64,000 nt of DNA from Pseudomonas neuropathica (GTDB lineage: Bacteria > Pseudomonadota > Gammaproteobacteria > Pseudomonadales > Pseudomonadaceae): assembly GCF_015461835.1 (NCBI RefSeq), contig NZ_JACOPX010000008.1, positions 124,001-188,000 of the forward strand, in the 5' to 3' direction. The notes beneath the pieces are model-generated. The model worked only from the letters and a program-made list of their open reading frames with translations. It searched no databases and was not told where the DNA came from. Positions 1-10,205 of the stretch are shown one piece after another (the first letter of the stretch is position 1; every line of letters begins with the position of its first letter). The translations under genes were made by a program, and so were the position numbers.

Positions 1-1320
<1,320 letters not shown>

Positions 1321-2876
1321 ATTCCCCTCCCGATGCCACTTTGAAGTTGAGACTGACGCGGGTTCCCTCCTGCTCGCGGCTGGTCAGCACGACCGAACCT
1401 GCGAAACGCTCCATGATTCTTTTGACCAACGCCAGGCCAACCCCGAGGCCGCCCTGTTTGGTGGTGAAAAACGGTTTGAACACCAACAACTGCTGCTGTG
1501 CGCTCATGCCCTTGCCGGTGTCACTCACGGTCAGGCGCACGCTGTCGGGCTGCGGCGATTCGAATTCGACGCTGAGCACACCGCCCTTGGGCATGGCTTC
1601 GAGGGCGTTGGCAAACAGGCTATTAAGTATTTGCGTGAGCAACACCTTCTGGCTGACGACCGGCGCGCAATTCTGCGGTGTGAAGCGCACTTCGACGTTG
1701 CAGCGCTTGATCAATGCTTCGAAGGCGCCAACGGTGTCTTCGACCGCCATGACCAGGTCCACCGCCTCGCCGTCGTCATTCATCGGCCGCAGCGACACCA
1801 GCAACTCGCGCACCCAGCGCGACATGCGATCGACCTGGCTGATGATGTCGCCGATGTTGCGCTGCGCACCGGGGCTGGCAATTTCCTGGGCCAGTTCGGC
1901 GCTGGAACGAATGGTCGCCAATGGATTGCGCAGGCTGTGCGCGACCGCCGATGACATCTCGCCGAGGGCAACAAAAGTTTCGTTGCTGATCAGTTGTTGC
2001 TGCTGGCTCTGCAGCAACTTCGCGGCGCGGCGGACGATCCAGAACAACGCCAGAAAGATCGCCGCACCGCCGAAACACGTAGCGGCCCAGATCGAGGCAA
2101 ATCCACGGTCGATGCGGTCGACCAGATCCGCCGGCTCCTTGTAGATTTCGACCATGGCAACGACTTTGCTCTTGTCGGCGTTGAACATCGGGATGTAGTT
2201 CTCGATGAACAAATACTTCGGTTCGCGCAGTAACTGCTGCTCGGGTTTCTCATCGTCGATCTTGTGATAACTGGAAGACACCGCGACTTTCATCTCGAAC
2301 GACTCGTCGAGTTCGTCGTCATCTTCGAATTTGACCCCGATCAGCTCGGGATTGGTCGACCAGATCACCGTGCGGTCCAGCGCATAAACCGTGGCCAGAA
2401 GAACGTCGGGCAGGTGTTCGACATGGTCGAGAAACTCGGCGCGGGCCGCCGCATGGGCGCCCGGATCGACATCGGGAAAGTTATTGTCCTGGCGCGGGTC
2501 AAGCATTTCGCCCATGGTCCGCGCCGGGCTGATGCCAGCGTGGCGTATTTCTGCCGAGCCGATGGCCTGGACGAATTGTGCGGTCAGCAAGGCGTCGCGC
2601 TCGACGCTTTCGGTGACCACGAAGCGCGTCGAGATGTACCCCAGCCCCACGGCCACGGCGGCGATGATGAAAAAGCTCGCGAGCGAGAACCAGCGCAGCA
2701 GATTGAACTGTTCGCGCCAACTTTTGCCCATTGCCGCCGGCGTGTCCGGCGCAGAGGTTGTTTGTGCTTCCAGTCGCTGCATGGGAGTGTCCTGGAGGTT
2801 TTGTATCGAGCCAGTTACAGCCATCAGTGTAGGTGGCTCTGACCGCGACACACGGTTCAATGATGCTATTTCGCCG

Positions 2877-3980
2877 CTACCGCATCTGACTCACCGTCGC
2901 GGCTCGATCGCCCGGTTTTACTGGCGTCAAAGCACCGTCGGCCACGGCCGTGGTGGGCGGTTGCTGGCGCTCGGTTTCGTCACTGAGGAAATCGATGATC
3001 GACTGCGCAGATGCCTCGTCGAGGCGCAGGTTGGGCATCGGGATTCGCTCGAATTGTTCGTAGAGTTGCAAGGCAATCGGGTCTTTTTCCGCGAGCAGGC
3101 GATCCGGCTCGCGGATCCAGCGATTCAGCCACTTCGGATCACGGTGACGGGTCACGCCGATCAGGTCAGGGCCGATGCTGCGCATGCCAAGGCCCTGGCC
3201 ATCCATTGGGCCGAGGCTGTGGCAGGAGGCGCAGCGCGTGCGGAAGAGTTCTTCGCCATTGCTCGGCGGACGAATGTCCGGGGCATTGGCGTAGCTTTCT
3301 TCGATGCTCGGCTGCTTCCAGTTCTGCAAGGTGTTGGCCAGTTGATCGGCGAGGATCCACGGGTTTTCGAACGGCGAAGCTTTCATCCAGCGCCCGGTGG
3401 TCTGGTTGCCGACGATCAGGCTGAGGTTGTGATCCTTGTTGCGACCGTTGTCGACGCCTTCGATGAACAGCCCGAGCTTCTTGCGCAAGTCAGTGACATC
3501 GGCGAATTCGCCAGTGAGAAATTTCCAGCCCGGGCCGACCTTGAAGCGCTGCGCATAGGCCTTGAGCACTTCGGGCGTATCACTGAGCGGATCGATGCTG
3601 ATCGAGTAGAAAAAGATGTCCTGGCCAACCCGATCACCAAGCAGTTTTTGCACCTGGCGCAGGCGCGCGGTTTCCAAGGGGCAGGAGTCGCTGCACGAAG
3701 TGAAGATGAAGTTGATCACCACCACTTTGTCTTTGATCAGGTCATCGAAGAAATGCACCTGCTGACCGTCCTGATCGGTCAGCAAGGTGTTGGGGAAATA
3801 GTCGCCACCCCACGGGGTGGCGGATTCACTGGCCGCAGGTGGTTCGCCGACGCTGGCCTGATGTGCCAGCAGCACGCGGCTGCCGAGCACACAGGCGACC
3901 AGCAGCAGCACCAGGTGCATGCCCAGCGCCCGGGAGCGCGGGGTATGCACGGGTTGGCTGTCACCGTGGCGACGGTTCAT
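2877..3980 (-). CDS. SCO1/SenC copper-chaperone domain fused to cytochrome c
   Basis: A 367-residue exported protein. After an N-terminal membrane/signal segment (about residues 20-40) comes a thioredoxin-like SCO1 domain with the copper motif 'TSCSDSCP' near residue 97 and a later conserved 'KDHNLSLIV' carrying the third ligand His. A class I cytochrome c domain follows, with haem motif 'CASCH' near residue 252 and a likely axial Met in 'RIPMPNLRLD'. SCO1 proteins deliver Cu to oxidases and reduce Cu-site cysteines. Its start codon overlaps the stop of the multicopper oxidase gene (ATGA), so it is translated with that enzyme and is best explained as its copper-loading or redox partner. The haem domain could feed or drain electrons at the same site; that part is inference. 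Confidence 0.82.
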   Translation of the reverse strand: MNRRHGDSQPVHTPRSRALGMHLVLLLVACVLGSRVLLAHQASVGEPPAASESATPWGGDYFPNTLLTDQDGQQVHFFDDLIKDKVVVINFIFTSCSDSCPLETARLRQVQKLLGDRVGQDIFFYSISIDPLSDTPEVLKAYAQRFKVGPGWKFLTGEFADVTDLRKKLGLFIEGVDNGRNKDHNLSLIVGNQTTGRWMKASPFENPWILADQLANTLQNWKQPSIEESYANAPDIRPPSNGEELFRTRCASCHSLGPMDGQGLGMRSIGPDLIGVTRHRDPKWLNRWIREPDRLLAEKDPIALQLYEQFERIPMPNLRLDEASAQSIIDFLSDETERQQPPTTAVADGALTPVKPGDRAATVSQMR

Positions 3981-6784
3981 GGCTTGACCACCACTTGTGG
4001 GCCCATACCGTCGCCGCTGCGGAAGGTAGGCAGCGCGGCCGAGTTGACGTAGCGCACACCGTCCCAGCTCGGCAATGGGGTGGGCATCAGTTGCAGCTGA
4101 CCGGGTTTTTCCAGGTCCCAGCGCAGCAGCATCGAGTTGTCCTCATGCTGAGTGTTGTGGCAGTGCTCCATGTAGGTCCCGGCGAACTCGCGGAAGTTGA
4201 TCGCCATCTCGACGTTGTCCAGACCATCCGCTTCAGAACCAATCCGATAGACGTCTTTGCGCGCCCACTTTTCCCACTCTGGCGGGGCCTTGCCGCCGCG
4301 ACTGAGGATGATCCCCTCCTCGAAGTGCACGTGCACCGGATGGCTCCAGCCCGTGCCGCCAGCCTTGATCTTCCACACTTCCAGCGTACCGAACCCGGTG
4401 ACACCGGCGTCGGTCGGGCCGCTGGACAATTGGGTCGAGGCATTGAGCCGGCGTGGGTCCATGTGGAAGCCGAAGCCGCCGTCAGTCTTGACCGTCCACG
4501 GCGCTTCATCGGTGCCGTCGGAACGGCCGAAGGTGAAGGTGCGGTGGCGGGCCTTGGCCAGCAGTGCCTTGTCGGCGGCGTTGTCGCGGTGGAGCTTCAG
4601 CGGGATCATCACCAGCCCTTCAGCCTTGCCCGGTTTTGCCGGTTCGTACGCAGCTGGGTTCATCGCCAGATCCTGACCGGTGTAAGCCTTGACGTTGAGC
4701 TGCAAGACCTTGCCCACCGCCGGATCGCCTCTGTCCCATTGCGGCCCCTTGCTGGTCTGCTTGATCACCGCCAGGTATTTCTCCGACAGGATGTCGCCCA
4801 ACGGAATGACCTCTTTGGGTCCCTTGCCGTCGTCGTGGGCCTGCAGGTTGACGAAGAACAACTTGTCCCCCGGCTTGATACCGTTTTTCGAGAAGTTGAC
4901 GATGATATCGAAGCGCTCGGCGATGCCCTGGGTCGGCAGGATCGCGTTGTGGTTCTGTTTATCGCCATCGGCGTCGAGGTCCATGCTGCCGTCGAACGGT
5001 ACGCTGTGCTCCATGATGTTGCCGTCGTTGGCGATCATGTGGAACGGCACGCGGCTGTAGGTTAGGCCAGAGTTTTTCGGCCCCTGAAATTCACCACCGC
5101 TGCCTTTGATTTCGCGCACCAGCGCCAGTTTGAAGTAGCGCGACACCGAGCCGTTGAGGATGCGGAAGCGATAACTGCGCGCGCGCACGTCGAGGGTCGG
5201 TTTCCACTGCCAGTTGACCAGCACCTGGTCACCGAGGAAGCCGTCGGTGTTGAACGGGTTGAACCACAATTGGCCTTCCTGATCCCAGGCCTTGTCAGCG
5301 AACACCAGATTGACGTCGTAGTCGCGGTTGCCCCACGGCAAGGCGCTGCCGCTGGGCAGACGCAGGTTGACGCCGTCGTTCACCGACTCGTTGCCGCGAT
5401 CCAGCGCGCTGTAGTAGTTCATCATCGCCGCGTTGCCCTTGTAGACGTTCTGCGCGGTGAAATCGAGCATGTGATCGTGGAACCAGTGGGTGCTCATGGT
5501 TTCGCGCCAGTCGCCCCGAATCTTGATGGTGCCGTTGTCACAGGTCTTTTTCGCCGGTGCGAGATCGTTGACCCACAGGGTTTCGCCGGGGGCGCAGGGG
5601 AACGCTGCGCGCGGGTCTTCAGCCTTGGTGTTGATGCTGTCGTAACCGGCGAGCTGGATCGGCCAGCGATAGTCATAGAACTGCCCCGGAAAGAAGAAGG
5701 CGTTGGCATAGCCGTCGCTTTCCGCTGGCGCGTGGCCGTTGTGCTCGTGGGTGCTGATGGTGTGCAGGCCAAAACCACGGTTGGCCGACGGGTCGATTGG
5801 CAAGCCGTTGTAGTGGCGCATCATCACCGGTTGGCCATAGCGCACCATCAACAGTTTTGGCGGTAACGTGCCGTCGAAGGTCCACACCGAGTTGTGGTTT
5901 TGCGCCGGCATCGCCGGGTGGAAACGCGGGTCGACGCCTTTCGCAGTACCGTCAGTCAGCGGTACACCCGCGACGTTGTGGTAAAGGCCGCCGGGGCCGA
6001 ATTCGCCCACCGCGTAATGGTGCATTTGCACGCTGTCACGCAGGCCACCATTGAGGCGCGCGCCGGTCTGCGCGGTTTTATAGGCGACCTGTGGGTAGAA
6101 CTCGTTCCAGCGCTGGTGTGCCCAGCCTTTTCCTGGTGGCCGGCCTTCAGCGGACGAGCCGATGTGGCGATTGAGGAACACTTCGATCTGCGCCTGCCAC
6201 GGGTTACGGTCGACCACGTTAGAGAATTGGCTGGGGAATGGCGTCAGCCCCGGTTGCCGCAGGAACGCATCAAGGGCGGTGCCGGGTGGCGCGCTGCGGG
6301 CGACGTTGTTCGGGTCCTGAGCCGGTGCCGGGCCAATCGCCGCCGGTGGAAATGGCAGCGGCGCGGCGGGAGTGGTCGGGTCGAGCTTTTCCGGGCCGAA
6401 CTCTTCGAACAGGGTCAACTGCTGGGTGAACGGCTGCGCGCCATACAGCGGGCTCGGTTTGCCGTTGGTAGGGTAGTTGAAACTGGTCTGCACGGACGGC
6501 GGCAAGACGTTTTCGATGCGCGTTTCGGCACGGGTGCCTTTGACGCCGTCGGGCAAGTCGAAGGAGTCTTCGTTGGCCTCGGGCATGGTCAGGATGGCGT
6601 TGAGCGCCGTCGGTTCGTCTGCCGGCTCGTCGTAGTACGCCGACGGATCGGAGGTTTCTGGCTGTCGCTCGTCATCGATCGGACTGGCGCGAACGCCGGC
6701 CATGGTGCCGAGGGTCAACATCAGAAAGACACTCAGGGGCGTCAGCAGAAAGGTATTGCTTGGGTTACGCGTTGTTCTGTCCAT
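3977..6784 (-). CDS. mcoA: McoA-like multicopper oxidase (candidate Mn(II) oxidase)
   Basis: A secreted multicopper oxidase of 935 residues. All four copper-ligand motifs are visible in order: 'THEHNGH' near residue 346, 'HWFHDH' near 435, 'HPVHVH' near 816, and 'HCHNTQHEDNSML' near 876. The enzyme family couples one-electron substrate oxidation to reduction of O2. In P. putida GB-1, McoA is one of two multicopper oxidases that can each oxidise Mn(II); the nearby MnxR/MnxS-like regulators and the MnxG homologue in this window support the same identity. I chose ATG 6784 (GAGG 9 bases upstream, then a signal peptide ending near 'AGVRASP'). The longer frame to 6826 begins with TTG inside a sigma-54 -12 element and cannot be the start if that promoter is real. 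The gene overlaps the SCO1-cytochrome gene by 4 bases. A different metal or phenol substrate is possible. Confidence 0.75.
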   Translation of the reverse strand: MDRTTRNPSNTFLLTPLSVFLMLTLGTMAGVRASPIDDERQPETSDPSAYYDEPADEPTALNAILTMPEANEDSFDLPDGVKGTRAETRIENVLPPSVQTSFNYPTNGKPSPLYGAQPFTQQLTLFEEFGPEKLDPTTPAAPLPFPPAAIGPAPAQDPNNVARSAPPGTALDAFLRQPGLTPFPSQFSNVVDRNPWQAQIEVFLNRHIGSSAEGRPPGKGWAHQRWNEFYPQVAYKTAQTGARLNGGLRDSVQMHHYAVGEFGPGGLYHNVAGVPLTDGTAKGVDPRFHPAMPAQNHNSVWTFDGTLPPKLLMVRYGQPVMMRHYNGLPIDPSANRGFGLHTISTHEHNGHAPAESDGYANAFFFPGQFYDYRWPIQLAGYDSINTKAEDPRAAFPCAPGETLWVNDLAPAKKTCDNGTIKIRGDWRETMSTHWFHDHMLDFTAQNVYKGNAAMMNYYSALDRGNESVNDGVNLRLPSGSALPWGNRDYDVNLVFADKAWDQEGQLWFNPFNTDGFLGDQVLVNWQWKPTLDVRARSYRFRILNGSVSRYFKLALVREIKGSGGEFQGPKNSGLTYSRVPFHMIANDGNIMEHSVPFDGSMDLDADGDKQNHNAILPTQGIAERFDIIVNFSKNGIKPGDKLFFVNLQAHDDGKGPKEVIPLGDILSEKYLAVIKQTSKGPQWDRGDPAVGKVLQLNVKAYTGQDLAMNPAAYEPAKPGKAEGLVMIPLKLHRDNAADKALLAKARHRTFTFGRSDGTDEAPWTVKTDGGFGFHMDPRRLNASTQLSSGPTDAGVTGFGTLEVWKIKAGGTGWSHPVHVHFEEGIILSRGGKAPPEWEKWARKDVYRIGSEADGLDNVEMAINFREFAGTYMEHCHNTQHEDNSMLLRWDLEKPGQLQLMPTPLPSWDGVRYVNSAALPTFRSGDGMGPQVVVKP

Positions 6785-6821
6785 CACCAGCCGCCTCATC
6801 AAGGAAGGGGTGATGGTGTTT

Positions 6822-6837
6822 TGCAACTAGTGCGCCA
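6822..6837 (-). promoter_or_regulatory. Sigma-54 promoter of mcoA
   Basis: Read on the minus strand: TGGCGC-ACTAG-TTGCA, a near-consensus -24/-12 element with the invariant GG and GC 10 bases apart. Transcription would start near 6812, about 28 bases before the ATG at 6784. The element covers the TTG that a longest-frame gene call would use as start. Confidence 0.75.
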
Positions 6838-6891
6838 ATAAATTATTTCCAGTTGTAACAGGGACTTGGAAGATCTACGGGTTTCCCCACT

Positions 6892-6929
6892 CCCCGGTGA
6901 CCGGGGCTTGACACCCACTAGCGGGGGAA
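6892..6929. promoter_or_regulatory. Candidate enhancer repeats upstream of mcoA
   Basis: Two inverted repeats lie 55-90 bases upstream of the -24 element: CCCC-GGTGACC-GGGG (6892-6906, 7-base spacer) and ACCC-ACTAGC-GGGGGAA (6913-6929, 6-base spacer). They match the pattern seen upstream of mnxG and of the secretion operon, and are the likely binding sites of the MnxR-like activator. Confidence 0.55.
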
Positions 6930-6950
6930 GTTCAGAGAAGTTTTGCCGAT

Positions 6951-8399
6951 TTACGGCACAAGCTGAAACGCCAGACGAACGGTGGTGCCCTCACCTTCGC
7001 GGCTGTCGAGGGTCACGCCGCCGCCGAAGCGTTCCATGATGCGTTTGACCAGCACCAGACCGACACCGAGGCCGCCAGACTTGGTGGTAAAAAACGGCCG
7101 AAACGCCATGGTCCGTTGTTCTTCGTTCATGCCTTTACCCGTGTCACTGAGTACCACGCACACACCACGGTCATCACTCGGTTCCAGGCTGACAGTCAAT
7201 GTGCCGCCCTTGTCCATCGCCTCCAGGGCGTTGGCCAGCAGGCTGTTGAGGATCTGCGTCAGTTGTACCGGCTGACTGAGCACCATCGGCGTGTGCTGCG
7301 GATGAAACACCACTTGCACGCCGGCCTTGGCGATCTGCTGTTCAAACGCAACGAGGCTTTCGTGCAACGCCGCCACCAGGTTCACTGGCTCCGGATCATC
7401 GTTGAGCGGGCGCAGGGACTGCAGCAGCTCGCGCACCCATTTCGACATGCGGTCGACCTGGCCGATGATGTCCTTGATGTTCTTTTCTGCCGGGCCGGCA
7501 TCGAACTCCAGCGCCAGTTCTGCACTGGAACGGATCGTCGCCAACGGGTTGCGCAGGCTATGCGCAACAGCTGAGGACATCTCGCCGAGGGCAACAAAGG
7601 TCTCATTGGCGATCAGTTGTTTTTGCTGGGCGGTGAGCAGAATCGCCGCGCGCCGCACGATCCAGTACAAACCCAGATAAATCAGCCCGCCGCCTAGCGC
7701 GGTGGCCAGCCAGATCAGCGTCAGCCCACGTTCCATGCGCGCGATCAGGTCTTTGGGTTCCTTGTAGATTTCGACCATCGCCGTGACGTTCTTGCCCTCG
7801 GCGTCGAACAGCGGAATGTAGTTTTCGATAAAGATGTAATCCGGCGGGATGACGAACTTCTGTTCCTCCCGGGCCTTGTCGACGTCGTGGTAACTGGCGG
7901 AGACCGGAATCTTTTCGTTGAAGGAGCGATCGAGATCTTCATCGGCATGAATGCTGGTGCCGATAAGCGCGGGATTGGTCGACCAGATCACTTGGCGATC
8001 CGGCGCGTAAATGTTGGCGAGGATCACGTCCGGCAGGTGCTCGATATGATCGAGAAATTCGCCCCGCGCCCCTGCCCGAGCCTGTGGGTCGACATCCGGA
8101 AAATCCTTGTCCTGGCGCGGGTCGAGCAATTCACCCATCGTCCGGATATTGGGAATGGAAACGTGACGCACCTCGGCCGAAGCGATGGCCTGGATGAACT
8201 GCGCGGTGAGCAAGGCATCGCGCTGCACGCTTTCTTCGATCACGAAACGCGTTGAAACCGCGCCCAGTGCGATGGCCACGGTGCCGATCACGGCCATGCT
8301 GATCAGCGAAAACCAGCGCAGCAGGTTGAACGGTTGCTTGCGCGAACCCAAGCGTAGCGTGCCCTCCTCAACCGGAAGCGATTTCGACTGCATGTTCAT
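6951..8399 (-). CDS. Membrane sensor histidine kinase, second MnxS1/MnxS2-type paralogue
   Basis: A 482-residue kinase built like the one at 1289-2782: a shared 'FNLLRWFSL' lead-in to the first membrane segment, a periplasmic sensor region containing the shared 'MGELLDPRQDKDFPDVDP', a second membrane segment ('YLGLYWIVRRAA'), H-box 'AVAHSLRNPLA' (His near 280), N-box 'NSLLANALEAM' and G-boxes 'DTGKGMN' and 'GGLGVGLVLVKR'. The two kinases flank the mcoA/SCO pair, which points to a local duplication with retained function. It ends 114 bases before the mcoA promoter and may be transcribed separately. In GB-1 MnxS1 and MnxS2 are both needed to activate MnxR, so a two-sensor input is expected; the signal is not evident from the sequence. 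Start ATG 8399 has a moderate GGAAG ribosome site. Confidence 0.8.
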   Translation of the reverse strand: MNMQSKSLPVEEGTLRLGSRKQPFNLLRWFSLISMAVIGTVAIALGAVSTRFVIEESVQRDALLTAQFIQAIASAEVRHVSIPNIRTMGELLDPRQDKDFPDVDPQARAGARGEFLDHIEHLPDVILANIYAPDRQVIWSTNPALIGTSIHADEDLDRSFNEKIPVSASYHDVDKAREEQKFVIPPDYIFIENYIPLFDAEGKNVTAMVEIYKEPKDLIARMERGLTLIWLATALGGGLIYLGLYWIVRRAAILLTAQQKQLIANETFVALGEMSSAVAHSLRNPLATIRSSAELALEFDAGPAEKNIKDIIGQVDRMSKWVRELLQSLRPLNDDPEPVNLVAALHESLVAFEQQIAKAGVQVVFHPQHTPMVLSQPVQLTQILNSLLANALEAMDKGGTLTVSLEPSDDRGVCVVLSDTGKGMNEEQRTMAFRPFFTTKSGGLGVGLVLVKRIMERFGGGVTLDSREGEGTTVRLAFQLVP

Positions 8400-8508
8400 G
8401 GCGGCGACTTCCCGATACGTCCTATAGGGTTATAGCCCACGGGTGGGGGTTTGCCCGGATGCGGGGATATCGACCCGATCTACACCTCCCAAACCCACCT
8501 CAGATCTG

Positions 8509-8601
8509 TGTAGGAGCTGTCGAGTGCAACGAGGCTGCGATCTTTTGATCCTGCTTTTGTGAATCAAGATCAAAAGATCGCAGCCTGCGGCAGCTCCTAC
8601 A
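8509..8601. repeat. REPIN (inverted REP pair, TAGGAGCTG type)
   Basis: Two REP sequences in opposite orientation, outer ends 'TGTAGGAGCTG' and 'CAGCTCCTACA', with inner 'GATCTTTTGATC' and 'GATCAAAAGATC' stems. It sits between the divergent kinase and curli-region promoters. Related copies are at 14519-14594 and 46097-46173. Confidence 0.85.
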
Positions 8602-8643
8602 GGGGTTCTGCGTACGACGGGCCACTAAGAGCATCCCCACCGT

Positions 8644-8657
8644 CCCCGATTCTGGGG
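8644..8657. promoter_or_regulatory. Candidate enhancer repeat upstream of the curli-region genes
   Basis: CCCC-GATTCT-GGGG, flanked by T and AA, matches the repeat found upstream of mnxG and the secretion operon with the same 6-base spacer. It lies about 90 bases upstream of the candidate -24 element and 165 bases upstream of the first ATG. A weaker half-match, GCCC-GGATGC-GGGG, is at 8453-8466 near the kinase start. Confidence 0.5.
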
Positions 8658-8747
8658 AATGACGCCCTTTTCCCGCAGGCCAAAAACCTGACCCTTCTGC
8701 GCGTCAAGCCCTCTATCCCGGCCCTCTCCCGCCCAACCACCACACAT

Positions 8748-8763
8748 TGGCATGGAAGGTGTA
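8748..8763 (+). promoter_or_regulatory. Weak candidate sigma-54 promoter of the curli-region operon
   Basis: TGGCAT-GGAAG-GTGTA keeps a good -24 box, but the -12 box has GT where GC is expected. Start of transcription would be near 8775, about 50 bases before the ATG at 8824. It is listed because of its position downstream of the shared repeat. A small palindrome, TGTACAG-GCC-CTGTGCA, follows at 8760-8776 and could be an operator. Confidence 0.3.
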
Positions 8764-8823
8764 CAGGCCCTGTGCAACTGACCCATCCCCAAGGGGCAGG
8801 TACTTTGATAGAGGGATTAACTC

Positions 8824-10170
8824 ATGCACCCTTTACTGTCCAAAACCGCGACTGTCCTGGTCGTGAGCGCCTTGGCCCAGGGCATTGCTCAGGCCGCTTT
8901 GTTTGCTGTTGACCCCGGTCCGTACGCGCCGGCCAACGGCGGTTTCGCCAGTTGGTATCAGGACACCCACGGTCGCACCCTGGACCTATGCCTGTCCAAA
9001 GCACTCAGTTCTCGCGTACCGAGCGCACCCGGCGCACCTTCGTACATGTGCTCGCTGCTGCCGGCGCCCGGCATATTCGATGACGCCCAGCCGCTGGTTT
9101 TCCCCAGCAACTTCCCCGACGAGGCATTCTGGTTTACCGCTGACGGCACGATTGTCGACGCCGCGCGCGGCATCAACCTCTCCTACGGCTCGGCGATCGA
9201 AGCCGCGTTCAGTGGCGGTGACCCGGCGGAAGGCGATCAGATCAGCTTCGCGCGGATCCGCATCCGGGTCGATATTCCTACGGCCGGCACCTACGTCATC
9301 ACCCACCCGTATGGTGTCGAAGTGTTCAACATCGACACGCCCGGCCGCCGCGCGATCAACATGACCCGCGACATCGGCATCGGCACACCGAAAACCTACG
9401 ACGGTGCGCTCAAGGGTGACGTCGGACCGTTCCTGCGCAGTCTCAACGGGCCCTACACCGAAACCAACCCGGTGACTGGCTCGGCAGAACAGTTTGTCGG
9501 TGATCCGAACCTTGAAGAAGCCGTGACCGGCAGCCCGTTCAACACCAATTTCATCCGTATCGAAGGCCCCAATGGTCTGGATCTGCGGACGACGACATTT
9601 GCCGTCTCCGGCAAGTTGTCGACGGTAGTTCGACCCACACCAATGATTACCCAGCGCAGCACTTACTCGCGCAAAGCCGGGACCAGCGCACCGGTGGCCC
9701 AACAGGACGTGTTCGTCCTCGCACCGCCAGCCCCGGGCACCGTCGCCGTGACCAGTTTCACCCCGTTGCTGAACATGACCGAAGCCAACTCCACCGGTGC
9801 CTGGTATGCGCAATCGTCGGCCAACCCGACCGTACCGAGCGTCCTGCAAGTGACCGCCGACAACCACCTGGCCATCGCCAGCAGCACGCCGACCACCCTG
9901 CCCATGACCCTGACCGACCTGGTAGTGATCCAGAGCGCGCAATACAGCCTCAGCTCCGGACAACTCACCGTGGTGGCCTCGACCAGTGACGAAACCTCGC
10001 CACCCGTACTCACCGCCACCTCTGGCAGCGGCGCCGCGATCGGTGCGCTGAGTGGCGACGGCGCGGTGAAAAGTCTGGCCACCGGGATCTCGCCGATACC
10101 GCCAGCCAAGGTGCGCGTGACGTCGTCCAACGGCGGCAGCGACACCGAAGAAGTGGTCATCGTGCAATGA
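8824..10170 (+). CDS. Secreted protein of unknown family, curli-linked (paralogue 1)
   Basis: A 448-residue protein with a signal peptide ending near 'AQAALFA'. I do not recognise the family. Residues about 27-285 are plainly homologous to the next gene product, sharing 'AVDPGPY', 'WYQD', 'MC-LLP-PGIFDD', 'SFARIRIRV', 'GTYVITHPYGVE', 'PGRRAIN', 'GPFLRS-NGPYTE-NP' and 'EAVTGSPFNTNF'. The C-terminal part looks like one or two beta-sandwich modules ending 'GGSDTEEVVIVQ', also matched in the neighbour. Cysteines in the N-terminal block ('LDLCLS', 'YMCSLLP') may form disulfides. It leads a same-strand cluster with the curli subunit genes, 35 bases before its paralogue. A role in the extracellular matrix is inferred from position only. 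Start 8824 follows GAGGG at 8 bases. Confidence 0.75.
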   Translation: MHPLLSKTATVLVVSALAQGIAQAALFAVDPGPYAPANGGFASWYQDTHGRTLDLCLSKALSSRVPSAPGAPSYMCSLLPAPGIFDDAQPLVFPSNFPDEAFWFTADGTIVDAARGINLSYGSAIEAAFSGGDPAEGDQISFARIRIRVDIPTAGTYVITHPYGVEVFNIDTPGRRAINMTRDIGIGTPKTYDGALKGDVGPFLRSLNGPYTETNPVTGSAEQFVGDPNLEEAVTGSPFNTNFIRIEGPNGLDLRTTTFAVSGKLSTVVRPTPMITQRSTYSRKAGTSAPVAQQDVFVLAPPAPGTVAVTSFTPLLNMTEANSTGAWYAQSSANPTVPSVLQVTADNHLAIASSTPTTLPMTLTDLVVIQSAQYSLSSGQLTVVASTSDETSPPVLTATSGSGAAIGALSGDGAVKSLATGISPIPPAKVRVTSSNGGSDTEEVVIVQ

Positions 10171-10205
10171 ACGCTCACATGCCCAGATCCGCATCAGGAG
10201 GCATC

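Noticed and set aside
2391-4052. Plus-strand frame of 553 codons across kinase and SCO genes
   Set aside because: It crosses two real minus-strand genes and their intergenic gap and its product is low-complexity; a shadow.
8787-8796. CCCC-AA-GGGG before the first curli-region gene
   Set aside because: The spacer is 2 bases and it lies downstream of the predicted start of transcription, unlike the 6-base-spaced sites.
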